Shown piece by piece: positions 1 through 7,921 of a stretch of 64,000 nucleotides of DNA. The translations under genes were made by a program, and so were the position numbers. Each line of letters begins with the position of its first letter. Position 1 is the stretch's first letter. A model generated the notes under the pieces. The model worked only from the letters and a program-made list of their open reading frames with translations. It was not told where the DNA came from and did not search any database. The stretch comes from Streptomyces europaeiscabiei (lineage in GTDB: Bacteria > Actinomycetota > Actinomycetes > Streptomycetales > Streptomycetaceae): contig NZ_CP107841.1 in assembly GCF_036346855.1 (NCBI RefSeq), positions 4,716,001 to 4,780,000 on the forward strand, written 5' to 3'.

Positions 1-155
1 AAGTGCGTCACGACACGGTCGCCCTCGGACACGAGCCCCGCGTGCTCACCCACCACGCCTGGCGCGGCGGCCTCCTCGGCGGCGGAGCGGGCCAGATCGA
101 CGGCCTCGGCACACAGGCGGTCGGGGGTGCGGCTTCGCGTTGTCGCTGCGCTCAC
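1..155 (-). CDS. DUF3027 domain-containing protein, 5' part only
   Basis: The complement of the first 155 bases reads from a GTG start (position 155) through 51 codons and leaves the window. The peptide begins MSAATTRSRTPDRLCAEA and continues with an acidic/alanine helix and a GDRVVTH segment. I recognise this as the N-terminus of the actinobacterial DUF3027 family, which commonly sits beside the MFS transporter seen downstream here. A GGAG-like ribosome binding site (AGGAGAG) lies about 10 bases before the GTG. The function is unknown. The rest of the protein lies outside the window, so length and domain content cannot be judged. The divergent layout with the next gene leaves a long intergenic stretch. 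Confidence 0.7.
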   Translation of the reverse strand, partial: MSAATTRSRTPDRLCAEAVDLARSAAEEAAAPGVVGEHAGLVSEGDRVVTH

Positions 156-798
156 AGGTATCGCTTCTCTCCTACGCCGTCTCACGAGTGCGCCTCCCTC
201 GGCGGGGGGTGCGGACGGAGCGGACCAAAGGGCCGCGTCGACGTCCGCGCCCGATCGCACTCGGGCGCACCTATGTCATCCATTCTGCGGGATGAACGAG
301 AGGCGCGCGGCCGAGAACAACCGCCGCAGGCGCGCTATGCACGCTACCTTCTCCGAGGCTCTGCGCCCACACCGACGTAGCGGTTCCGCGATTCCGCTGC
401 GCTCGGCTTTGGCCGGAGAAGGGTCCGGGGAGGCTGGACAAACACGGTCGGTTGTTGGCGGGAAACCGCCGTGACCTGCGGTCCGGCCGCGCGTGAGGAC
501 TCGGGAGGCCAGGATCTTCGGGCGGCCGCGGGTGGATCGCGGCTGATCGCGCAGTTCCCCGCTCCCCCGAAAAGCAGGGGCTTCACCCCGTGCTTCTCGG
601 CCCGCAGGTCCATCGCCCTTCAGACCCGCAGGGTCTGATCCTGCTGGGGCACCGGGAAACGCGCGACCAGCCCCCACCCACCCGCGGCCGGCCCACCCAC
701 CGCGGACACCCCGTCCCACCGCGGACACCCCGTCCCGAACCGGGGCCATACGAGCGGTAAACGCACTACGCCCCCCTTTCTCGGGGCACTATGACGAG
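156..798. other. 643-bp intergenic stretch; repeat but no gene recognised
   Basis: This gap separates the divergent DUF3027 and MFS genes. The first part should hold the DUF3027 promoter. No reading frame has Streptomyces-like codon bias with a credible start. The stretch from about 541 to 690 is one copy of the dispersed GC-rich palindrome listed separately. I see nothing else I can name. Confidence 0.5.
541..690. repeat. Dispersed GC-rich intergenic palindrome, copy A
   Basis: This copy contains the core GCGCAGTTCCCCGC near 549 and a degenerate facing arm ending GCGCGACCAGCCCCCACC near 690. Between them are GGGGCT/CCCCGTGC hairpin blocks and CCCGCAGG blocks. The same order of blocks recurs near 6.4, 42.6, 45.3, 48.2, 50.9 and 63.5 kb. 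Confidence 0.7.
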
Positions 799-2187
799 GT
801 GACCGGCGCCGAGCGGAGCGGAGCGCGCGGAACGGGTCGGGTGACCGGCGCCGTCCGCTCGATGGGCCGCGCCCTGCACCTGCCGTTCACCGGCCCCGCA
901 CGAGGCATCCGCAAGGCCACCCACGCCCACGGCGCCGGCGAATCCGGCCTCGGCAAACTCATCGAGCTGCACGGTGTGAACGGCGCGGGCGACGTGATGA
1001 TCACCGTCTCCCTCGCCTCCACCGTCTTCTTCTCCGTCCCCACCGACGAGGCCCGCGGCCGCGTCGCCCTCTACCTCGCCATCACCCTCGCCCCGTTCGC
1101 CCTCCTCGCCCCCGTCGTCGGCCCCCTGCTGGACCGCCTCCCGCACGGCCGCCGCGCCGCGATGGCCTGCGCCATGCTGGCCAGGGCGTTCCTCGCCCTG
1201 ATCCTCGTCGGCGCCGTCGAGACCGGCGGCATCGAGCTCTATCCCGCCGCCCTGGGCGTCCTGGTCGCGTCGAAGGCGTACGGGGTGGTCCGCAGCGCGG
1301 TCGTACCCCGGCTGCTCCCGCCCCGGTTCTCCCTGGTGAAGGCCAACTCCCGGGTCACCCTCTGCGGCCTGCTCGCCACCGGCCTCGCCGCGCCCATCGG
1401 CGCCGGACTGCAGGCGCTCGGCCCGCGCTGGCCGCTCTACGGCGCCTTCGTGATCTTCATCGCGGGTACGTTCCTCTCCTTCACGCTCCCCGCGAAGGTC
1501 GACTCGGCGAAGGGCGAGGACAGGGCCCTGCTCGCGGCGGACCCCCAGCATCTGCACGGCCCGCACCGCAGCGAGACGCTGAAGAAGCCGGGCCTGCGGA
1601 CGGTCGGACCGGCGGTCACCCACGCCCTCACCGCCAACGCCGCGCTGCGTGGCCTCTCCGGGTTCCTGATCTTCTTCCTGGCATTCCTGCTGCGCATCCA
1701 CCCGCTCCACGGGCAGAGCGCCGCCGTCTCCCTGGGCATGGTGGCCGTGGCAGCCGGTACGGGAAACGCGCTGGGCACGGCCGTAGGTGCGTGGGCGAAG
1801 CAGCGTTCGCCGGAACTGATCATCGTGACCGTCGTCGCCGTCGAACTCTGTGTGGCGATCACGGCGGCCCTGTTCTTCGGCTGGTTCTTCGTCGCCTTCC
1901 TCGCCGCGGTCGCCGGGTTCTCGCAGGCACTGTCGAAGCTGTGCCTGGACGCCCTGATCCAGCGCGACGTCCCCGAACTCGTCCGGACCTCCGCCTTCGC
2001 CCGCTCCGAGACCCTGCTCCAGATGTCCTGGGTGGTCGGCGGCGCCATCGGTATCGCCCTCCCCCTCAACGGCACCCTCGGGATGGCCGTGGCCGCCGCG
2101 ATCGTCGCCGCGGGCTGGCTCACCACGGTCCGCGGCCTGCTCGCCTCCGCCCGTCACGGCGGCGCGCCCCGCGCCCGTGTGGCCTGA
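799..2187 (+). CDS. MFS transporter
   Basis: A 462-residue polytopic membrane protein. After a basic cytoplasmic N-terminus of about 55 residues it shows a run of hydrophobic segments (for example VALYLAITLAPFALLAPVVG followed by a charged DRLPHGRR loop, the usual TM2-TM3 loop of the major facilitator superfamily) and a second cluster after a hydrophilic central loop near residues 230-270. That gives the two-bundle MFS architecture. The substrate is unknown. The GTG at 799 is used; a second in-frame GTG at 841 is an alternative. It lies next to a DUF2771 lipoprotein and the menaquinone genes, an order I recall from other Streptomyces, but nothing ties it to menaquinone. Confidence 0.8.
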   Translation: MTGAERSGARGTGRVTGAVRSMGRALHLPFTGPARGIRKATHAHGAGESGLGKLIELHGVNGAGDVMITVSLASTVFFSVPTDEARGRVALYLAITLAPFALLAPVVGPLLDRLPHGRRAAMACAMLARAFLALILVGAVETGGIELYPAALGVLVASKAYGVVRSAVVPRLLPPRFSLVKANSRVTLCGLLATGLAAPIGAGLQALGPRWPLYGAFVIFIAGTFLSFTLPAKVDSAKGEDRALLAADPQHLHGPHRSETLKKPGLRTVGPAVTHALTANAALRGLSGFLIFFLAFLLRIHPLHGQSAAVSLGMVAVAAGTGNALGTAVGAWAKQRSPELIIVTVVAVELCVAITAALFFGWFFVAFLAAVAGFSQALSKLCLDALIQRDVPELVRTSAFARSETLLQMSWVVGGAIGIALPLNGTLGMAVAAAIVAAGWLTTVRGLLASARHGGAPRARVA

Positions 2188-2261
2188 CCGATTCCCCGTC
2201 CGGCCCGGCACGCCGTACCCCACGTAAGGGAGCCCCTGGACATGCCAGATAACCTTCGCCC

Positions 2262-2732
2262 ATGACCTTCCCGCGTTCCCGTCGCGCCGCAGCCACTCTC
2301 GGCGCCGTTTCCGCCGGACTTCTCGTCCTGTCGGCCTGCGATGAGCCGACGCCGATGGCCACCGTCACGATCGGCACCGACTCGATCAGCGCCGAGGCCG
2401 AGTGCTACCGGACCCTCGACGCCGCACAGGCCAAGGAGTGCGCGGAGGAGAAGCCCTCGAAGTCGATCGAGCTGCCGGAGGGCAAGGCCCTGCGCATCGG
2501 CGTCGACCCGGAGGTGGCGAAGACGGGCTGGGCCCTGTGGATCAACGGGGAGCAGGCCACCAGCGAAACGTTCGACAAGACCTACTGGTCGTTCGAGAAC
2601 CCGGGCCTCTTCGCCACCCAGCCCGGTCAGCCCGCCCAGAAGTCGCTGACGATCAGCATCGTCGAGCAGAACGCCTCGGGTTCGGCGATCAAGGGTGTCT
2701 GGAACTTCAAGCTGAAGAACCCGGACGCCTGA
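2262..2732 (+). CDS. DUF2771 family lipoprotein
   Basis: A 156-residue predicted lipoprotein. The basic N-terminus MTFPRSRRAA is followed by a hydrophobic stretch and the lipobox LSAC, with the lipidated Cys at residue 26. The mature part is a small beta-rich domain with two further cysteines (ECYRTL and KECAEE) that could form a disulfide. The family is conserved in actinobacteria as DUF2771 and has no established function. The gene starts 74 bases after the MFS gene and ends 16 bases before mqnB, so it may be co-transcribed with either. Export to the outer face of the cytoplasmic membrane is inferred from the signal. Confidence 0.78.
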   Translation: MTFPRSRRAAATLGAVSAGLLVLSACDEPTPMATVTIGTDSISAEAECYRTLDAAQAKECAEEKPSKSIELPEGKALRIGVDPEVAKTGWALWINGEQATSETFDKTYWSFENPGLFATQPGQPAQKSLTISIVEQNASGSAIKGVWNFKLKNPDA

Positions 2733-2748
2733 TCCGCGGCCGCCGCCC

Positions 2749-3501
2749 ATGCGCATTCTCGTAGCCACCGCCGTCCCCGCCGAACGGGACGCGGTGGCAC
2801 GAGCGCTTCCGGGCCCCGTCGCCGAGACCCGCCTCCCGGCGGGGACCCTCCACGGCTTCCGGACGCCCCCGCACGACTACGACCTCCTCGCCGCCGGTGT
2901 GGGCCCCGCCCTCGCCGCCGCCTCCACCGCCGCCGCGCTGACCGCCGCGGCCCTGGAGGGCAGGCCGTACGGGCTGGTCGTGTCCGCCGGTATCGCGGGC
3001 GGGTTCCTGCCCGAGGCGCCCCTCGGCTCTCTCGTCCTCGCCGACGAGATCACGGCGGCCGATCTGGGCGCCGAGACGCCGGACGGCTTCGTCCCGGTCA
3101 CCGACCTGGGCTTCGGCACCGTCACCCACCACCCGCCGCGGGACCTCGTACGTGCCGCCGCGACCGCCACCGGTGCCCGCACCGGCACCGTCCTCACCGT
3201 CTCCACGGTCACCGGCAGCGCCGAGCGCGCGGCCTCCCTGCGGACCCGCCACCCGCGTGCGCTGGCCGAGGCGATGGAGGGCTTCGGAGTCGCCGAGGCC
3301 GCCGCCGCACACACCACGCCCGTCCTCGAACTGCGCGCCGTCTCCAACCCCGTGGGCCCGCGCGACCGCGCCGCCTGGCGCATCGGCGACGCGCTGGCCG
3401 CACTCACCGAGGCCTTCGGGAAGCTGACGCCCGTACTGGAGAGTTGGGACCCCCATGAGCCCTACGAGCCCGACGAGCCCCATGAGCCCTACGAGTCCTG
3501 A
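2749..3501 (+). CDS. mqnB: Futalosine hydrolase (menaquinone biosynthesis)
   Basis: A 250-residue nucleoside-phosphorylase-fold hydrolase that would cleave the base from futalosine to give dehypoxanthine futalosine in the futalosine route to menaquinone. Family marks include SAGIAGG at residues 79-85, EAMEGFG at 174-180 (the usual purine/ribose-binding region) and SNPVGPRD at 199-206. It overlaps mqnD by 47 bases, which suggests coupled expression. The last 18 residues are a low-complexity tail of HEPYEP/DEP units produced by a short tandem repeat that also encodes the start of mqnD in another frame. The function is assigned from family motifs and the adjacent mqnD. Confidence 0.9.
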   Translation: MRILVATAVPAERDAVARALPGPVAETRLPAGTLHGFRTPPHDYDLLAAGVGPALAAASTAAALTAAALEGRPYGLVVSAGIAGGFLPEAPLGSLVLADEITAADLGAETPDGFVPVTDLGFGTVTHHPPRDLVRAAATATGARTGTVLTVSTVTGSAERAASLRTRHPRALAEAMEGFGVAEAAAAHTTPVLELRAVSNPVGPRDRAAWRIGDALAALTEAFGKLTPVLESWDPHEPYEPDEPHEPYES

Positions 3502-4381
3502 GGCGACGCCCATGAGCCGCGCGACCACCCCCGCCGGGACCGGCGCACTGCGGATGGCGTACTCGCCCTGCCCCAACGACACCTTCGTCTTCGACGCCTG
3601 GGCCCACGGCCGGGTCCCCGGCGCGCCCGCGCTCGACGTGACGTTCGCGGACATCGACATCACCAACGGCATGGCCGAACGCGGCGACCTCGACGTGCTG
3701 AAGGTGTCGTACGCCGTCCTGCCGTACGTCCTGGACGAGTACGCGCTGCTGCCCTGCGGCGGGGCGCTCGGCCGGGGCTGCGGCCCGCTGGTGCTGACGC
3801 GGGAGCCGGGCACGGACCTCACCGGCCGTACGGTGGCCGTGCCGAGCGAGCGGTCGACCGCGTATCTCCTCTTCCGCCTCTGGGCGGCGGACACCCTGCC
3901 CGGTGGAGTCGGCAGAATCGTCGTGATGCCGTTCCACGAGATCATGCCGGCCGTACGGGACGGCAGGGTCGACGCCGGACTCGTCATCCACGAAGCCCGC
4001 TTCACCTACCGGAACTACGGCCTCCACAAGCTCGCCGACATGGGCGAGCACTGGGAGGACACGACGGGGCTGCCGATCCCGCTGGGCGCGATCATCGCGA
4101 AGCGCTCGCTGGGCGCAAAGACGCTGACCGGGCTCGCTGAGACGATCCGCGCCTCCGTCCGCGCGGCCTGGGACGACCCCGCGGCTTCCCGCCCGTACGT
4201 CCTCGAACACGCCCAGGAGATGGACCCGGCCGTCGCCGACCAGCACATCGGTCTGTACGTCAACGAGTTCACGGCCGACCTCGGCGAGGACGGCTACGCG
4301 GCGGTCAGGGGCCTGCTCACACGCGCGGCGGCCGAGGGACTGGTACCGCCCCTCGGCCCGGACGCGCTCGTATTTCCTTAG
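3455..4381 (+). CDS. mqnD: 1,4-dihydroxy-6-naphthoate synthase
   Basis: A periplasmic-binding-protein-like lyase that converts cyclic dehypoxanthinyl futalosine to 1,4-dihydroxy-6-naphthoate in the futalosine menaquinone pathway. The signature SPCPNDTF occurs at residues 37-44, followed by DITNGMAERGDLDVLKVS and a hinge-like FHEIMPAV segment. The start is ambiguous. ATG 3455 follows GGAGAG by 11 bases, but the first 20 residues are repeats of MSPTSPTSP that lie inside the mqnB overlap. ATG 3482 and ATG 3512 are in frame, and 3512 gives the more family-typical length of about 289 residues. Gene order mqnB-mqnD is as expected for Streptomyces. Confidence 0.9.
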   Translation: MSPTSPTSPMSPTSPEATPMSRATTPAGTGALRMAYSPCPNDTFVFDAWAHGRVPGAPALDVTFADIDITNGMAERGDLDVLKVSYAVLPYVLDEYALLPCGGALGRGCGPLVLTREPGTDLTGRTVAVPSERSTAYLLFRLWAADTLPGGVGRIVVMPFHEIMPAVRDGRVDAGLVIHEARFTYRNYGLHKLADMGEHWEDTTGLPIPLGAIIAKRSLGAKTLTGLAETIRASVRAAWDDPAASRPYVLEHAQEMDPAVADQHIGLYVNEFTADLGEDGYAAVRGLLTRAAAEGLVPPLGPDALVFP

Positions 4382-4418
4382 ACACCCCGGGAGTTGTCCC
4401 GGCTACGGGAGTTCGCGA

Positions 4419-4802
4419 TTACACGTCCAACTGGTCGGCCACGGCGCGGAGAAGACCTGCGATCTTCCCGCCCGCGGCACGGTCGGGATAGCGGCCCCGC
4501 TCCAGCATCGGCGTGATGTTCTCCAGCAGCGTCGTCAGATCCTGCACGATCGAGGCCAGTTCGTCGGGCTTCTTGCGCTGGGCGGCGGCGACCGAGGGGG
4601 CCGGCTCCAGGACCGTCACGGAGAGGGCCTGGTCGCCGCGCTGACCGGCGACGACCCCGAACTCGACCTTCTGGCCCGGCTTCAAGGTGTCGACACCGGC
4701 GGGCAGTACGGAGGAGTGGACGAAGACGTCACCGCCGTCGTCGCGGGAGAGAAAGCCGAAGCCCTTCTCACTGTTGAACCATTTGACCTTGCCAGTCGGC
4801 AA
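4419..4802 (-). CDS. Cold-shock domain protein with C-terminal extension
   Basis: A 127-residue protein. Residues 1-65 are a cold-shock domain with RNP1 (KGFGF, residues 13-17) and RNP2 (DVFVHSS, 25-31) that binds single-stranded RNA or DNA. It is followed by an unusual extension of about 60 residues, largely helical ([17 protein letters not shown]), that ends AVADQLDV. I chose the TTG at 4802 because it gives [10 protein letters not shown] and is preceded by GAGGGAG at proper distance; reading further upstream adds 30 residues with no family resemblance. It converges on mqnD. The extension distinguishes it from the 68-residue cold-shock protein near 41.7 kb. Confidence 0.88.
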   Translation of the reverse strand: MPTGKVKWFNSEKGFGFLSRDDGGDVFVHSSVLPAGVDTLKPGQKVEFGVVAGQRGDQALSVTVLEPAPSVAAAQRKKPDELASIVQDLTTLLENITPMLERGRYPDRAAGGKIAGLLRAVADQLDV

Positions 4803-4948
4803 AGCACACGCTCCCTCGATAGCTGCCGGACTGACACCGGACGCCCTTGAACTGCCGTTGAGACAGCCTACCGGGGCTCTCCCCAGCGACACACAGGCTT
4901 AATCACGCCTGGAAACACGACTGCACCCCTGCCTGTGGCGGCAGAGGC

Positions 4949-5212
4949 TCAGAGAGGTGGGGGAAGCGTGCGGGGCCGGCCGATGGGGCGGTAGAGAGTG
5001 GCGCGGGAGACTCCGAGAGCCTCGGCAATGGCGGAGACGCTTTCACCCTCGGCCGTACCAGCCTTGGCGACAGTCGGCTCGTCCTCAGTGATGGCAGTGG
5101 GACGTCCACCGGTACGGCCCTGAGCCTTGGCAGCGTCCAGACCAGCACGGGTCGGCTCAACGATCATGTCTCGCTCAAGCTCAGCAAAGGCGACCATCAC
5201 CGTAAAGAAGAA
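4949..5212 (-). pseudogene. Serine recombinase (resolvase/invertase) remnant
   Basis: About 88 codons resemble the C-terminal half of a Tn3-resolvase/Pin-type serine recombinase. The segment has AFAELERDMIVEPTRAGLDAA, then the basic hinge GRTGGRPTA, then a helix-turn-helix with SVSAIAEALGVSRATLYR. The N-terminal catalytic domain with its serine is missing; upstream sequence in the same frame is unrelated. Changes at usually conserved sites (EPTRAG where ERTRAG is usual, LYRPIG where LYRHIG is usual) support decay. This is the trace of an old mobile element between the cold-shock gene and a small membrane gene. Confidence 0.75.
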
Positions 5213-5399
5213 CTTGCGTCGGAAAATGCGTCTGAAAAGTGTTCTCGGTGTGCGCAAACCGCTCTGGACAGCACTACAGCGGGTCGTCGGACCCGCCGGT
5301 CCCCGGCCTATTGGTCCGGGGGCGGGTGACAAGACGTCGGCCGACTGTTCCCTCGCGGCCGGCCGGCTGTTCCCTCGCGCTGGGAACTACCCTGGTCGG

Positions 5400-5651
5400 G
5401 TGCGTGACAAAACCCAACCGAATTCCGCCGAACCCGGTGACCGGCTGATCCGTGCCGGTGCCGTCGTGTTCTTCGTCGGCGCCGTGGCCACACTCGTCAC
5501 CGTGGCCCCGCTGTTCCTCGGAACGACTCCGTTCCCCACCTATATGTTCGTCCTCAGCATGCTCATGGGCGTCGGGTTCCTCATCGCCGGCGCCGGAGTC
5601 CTGCAGTCCGTGGCAGCGGGACGCCGGAGGGCGCGCGAGGCACGTTCGTAG
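5400..5651 (+). CDS. Small two-helix membrane protein
   Basis: An 83-residue protein. GTG at 5400 gives MRDKTQPNSAEPGDRLIRAG, followed by two hydrophobic helices (about residues 19-40 and 46-68) joined by a short LGTTPFPTY loop, and a basic C-terminus (AAGRRRAREARS). It is likely an integral membrane protein of the cytoplasmic membrane with both ends inside. I recognise it only as a conserved hypothetical of Streptomyces. There is no clear Shine-Dalgarno sequence, so the start is tentative. It converges on the HAD gene, whose stop is 31 bases away. Confidence 0.6.
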   Translation: MRDKTQPNSAEPGDRLIRAGAVVFFVGAVATLVTVAPLFLGTTPFPTYMFVLSMLMGVGFLIAGAGVLQSVAAGRRRAREARS

Positions 5652-5681
5652 TCCTGATGCAGTCCTGCCGGTTCTCCGGGG

Positions 5682-6317
5682 CTACCGGGAGCGCGTCCGC
5701 CGGTGGGTGTCGAGCCACGCCGGGAACGCGGTCAGGTCCGTGAGGACGACGTCGGCGCCGGCCTCGCTCAGCTCCCGCTCGTCGCAGGGGCCCGTGGCCA
5801 CGGCGACCGCGTACGCCTGTGCCGTGCGGGCGCCGCGTACGTCGCCGGTGTGGTCGCCGACGTACACGCTCGCGCCGTGCTCGCGCAGCGCAGCCGCCTT
5901 GGCCTCCGCCCACAGGTCACCGACGAGTTCGTCGGGCTCCATGCCGAGGTGCTCCAGGTGCAGCCTGGCGTTGGGCTCGTACTTGGCGGTGATCACGATC
6001 GCCCGCCCACCGGCCGCCCGGACCGCCGCTATCGCCTCCGGCGCACCCGGCATCGCGGGGGTCGCGGCGATCGCGATCGCCGGATACATCTGCCGGTAGA
6101 GGTCCGCCATCGCCGGGATCTCCGCCGCCGGGAACCAGTGCGCCAACTCCTCCGCGAGCGGCGGCCCCAGCCGGGTGATCGTCAGATCGGCGTCGATGTA
6201 CGTCCCCGTCCGCGCCGCCAGCGCCTCGTAACAGGCATGGATCCCGGGCCGCGAGTCGATCAACGTCATGTCGAGATCGAATCCGACGGTCAGTGCGCGA
6301 AAGTTCATGCAGTCCAT
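5682..6317 (-). CDS. HAD-superfamily hydrolase
   Basis: A 211-residue haloacid-dehalogenase-type phosphatase. Motif I is DLDMT, with the nucleophile Asp14 and acid Asp16. Motif II is the Thr in VITAK (residue 110), motif III is a lysine near 140, and motif IV is GDHTGD at 154-159. A cap is inserted after motif I, as in subfamily I phosphoglycolate phosphatase-like enzymes. The substrate is unknown. The start could be ATG 6317 or ATG 6308 three codons on. The 5' side is followed by a long repeat-rich intergenic stretch that includes copy B of the dispersed palindrome. Confidence 0.82.
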   Translation of the reverse strand: MDCMNFRALTVGFDLDMTLIDSRPGIHACYEALAARTGTYIDADLTITRLGPPLAEELAHWFPAAEIPAMADLYRQMYPAIAIAATPAMPGAPEAIAAVRAAGGRAIVITAKYEPNARLHLEHLGMEPDELVGDLWAEAKAAALREHGASVYVGDHTGDVRGARTAQAYAVAVATGPCDERELSEAGADVVLTDLTAFPAWLDTHRRTRSR

Positions 6318-6354
6318 TTTGCGCCGGGTGGGGTGGCGGGTCGGGGGCGGGTGC

Positions 6355-6559
6355 GTGGGGGCCGGTCGCGCAGTGGGGCCGATGAAGTGGCATGAGCGCA
6401 GCCCCTTGCCACTTCAGGGGCGCGGAGAACTGCGCGAGCAACCACGACGGACCCTCGCTGGAGGCGCTGGAGGCGCTGGAGGCGCTGGAGGGGGCCGAAG
6501 GGGCGCAGCCCCTTGAGGATGGGACGGGTAGGGGCGGCGGGGGCGAAGAAGCCCCCTGG
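6355..6559. repeat. Dispersed palindrome copy B plus GCTGGAGGC tandem repeat
   Basis: GGTCGCGCAGTGGGG faces CAGGGGCGCGGAGAACTGCG across a GTGGCA/TGCCAC hairpin. This is followed by ACCACGACGGA, then between three and four copies of a 9-base GCTGGAGGC unit (about 6458-6490), then GATGGGACGGGTAGGGGCGG. The same trailing block occurs after the copy at 63.4-63.6 kb, so the two copies share both core and tail. Confidence 0.7.
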
Positions 6560-7621
6560 TCAGCGGGGGCGTTGGGAGCGCCAGAGGAGATAGAGCGCGG
6601 AGGAGACGGCGGCGATACGGAGCATCCAGGGCCAGGCTTCGGCGAGCGCGGCATCCATGTGTCCCTGGGCGATGGGCTCCCCCCAGCGCCCGTCCGTTCG
6701 CCCCCACAGCCAGACGATCCCCCCGGCGGCCACCACCCCCGGAATGCCCATGACCGCCCACTTCGACTCGGCGGGCGTCAGCCTCCGCGACAGATAGGCG
6801 ATCAGCCACCCGAGCCCCAACGGCACCAGGCTCCCCATGACCGCCCCCGCGACCAGCAGCACGGCGGCCAGCAACAGCAGCGGATTGCTCCACCCCTCAC
6901 CCGCAGGCCGCAACCGGGGCAGCGGCAACCGCCGCCGCCGGGACCCGGCCGCCTCCGTGACGACCGCCGAGGGGGTCTCCCCCTTCTCGGCCGCCCCCGC
7001 GGCGCCGATGGCCTTGTCGACCGCCCCGCTCTCCCCCTCCGCCTTCACCGGCGGCGGCTTCAACAGCTCGGGAATCTCCACACCCCCGACGAACCCCGGC
7101 ACGGAGTCCCCGAGCCCGAACCCGAGATCGGCACCCCCGGGGCCACCGCCTCCGCCGACCCGCCACCAGTCGGGCTGCGCGTCGCCGTCCCCCAGCTCGT
7201 GCAGCGGAGCGAGATGCGGCGGAGCGGCACCACCCACCACCGGCGGCACGGCGTCGGCGGGACGCGGTCGCGGCACGACCCGCCGCAGCCCCCTGGACAG
7301 CCCCTTGGACCGCTCCCCTGCGTCCTCCGCGTCTTCCCCGCCGGTGGCCCGCTGCGCGGGCACGGCGGCAGCCGGCGGCTCCGGTACGTCACCGGGCGCG
7401 CCCGCCGCCTCGACGACCTCGTCCGGCGTACCCAGGCGGGCGATGATGCGCCGCATGGCGGCCGGGCTGTCCACCGGCACCGTCGCCCGCCGCCGGTCGA
7501 TCTCGTCCCGCAGCCCCGACACCAGACGCATCCGCGTCGCCGACGGCAACTGCCGCTGCTGGGCCAGATCACCGACCCGGCTCAGATACTCGTAGACGAC
7601 CTGGTCGCTCTCAATCCCCAC
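6560..7621 (-). CDS. Conserved multi-pass membrane protein
   Basis: A 353-residue protein. The first 70 residues (MGIESDQVVYEYLSRVGDLA onward) form a hydrophilic helical segment with LPSATRMRLVSGLRDEIDRRR, a pattern common to actinobacterial membrane proteins with a short cytoplasmic N-terminal domain. A long proline/glycine-rich linker follows, then about four hydrophobic helices in the last 110 residues (SNPLLLLAAVLLVAGAVMG, LGLGWLIAYL, GIPGVVAAGGIVWLWG, RIAAVSSALYLLW). I chose GTG 7621 because a GGAGG-type site precedes it by about 6 bases; a longer in-frame reading exists but its N-terminus is low-complexity. The function is unknown. It is divergent from the helicase-associated gene. Confidence 0.65.
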   Translation of the reverse strand: MGIESDQVVYEYLSRVGDLAQQRQLPSATRMRLVSGLRDEIDRRRATVPVDSPAAMRRIIARLGTPDEVVEAAGAPGDVPEPPAAAVPAQRATGGEDAEDAGERSKGLSRGLRRVVPRPRPADAVPPVVGGAAPPHLAPLHELGDGDAQPDWWRVGGGGGPGGADLGFGLGDSVPGFVGGVEIPELLKPPPVKAEGESGAVDKAIGAAGAAEKGETPSAVVTEAAGSRRRRLPLPRLRPAGEGWSNPLLLLAAVLLVAGAVMGSLVPLGLGWLIAYLSRRLTPAESKWAVMGIPGVVAAGGIVWLWGRTDGRWGEPIAQGHMDAALAEAWPWMLRIAAVSSALYLLWRSQRPR

Positions 7622-7921
7622 GAAGCCCCTCCGGGGTTGGCGCGCATACTCCCCCGACGGTATCGCTTCCGAGTACCCGGGGTTCCCCGGTGCCCCGCGC
7701 CGGAGCCGGGCGGGGCGGGTTCCACTCACCGGCACCAGCCGGGTGCCGCCGCGCGCGGCCGGGCGGCCGGGCGCCCCGGCAGGGGCGCGGGGCGGTGCCG
7801 GCTCGCGGCTCCGCCGGGTGGGCGCGATCAGCCACGCCCCACCCGCACCCGCCACACCGCACACGCCCCCGAGTCATGAGGCGCCCCGGTCCGGCGGAGC
7901 CCGCGCGCTAACGTTGGCCGG

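Noticed and set aside
766..2223. Long minus-strand frame opposite the MFS gene
   Set aside because: It mirrors the codon bias of the real gene and its peptide is a Gly/Arg/Glu-rich shadow without any domain.
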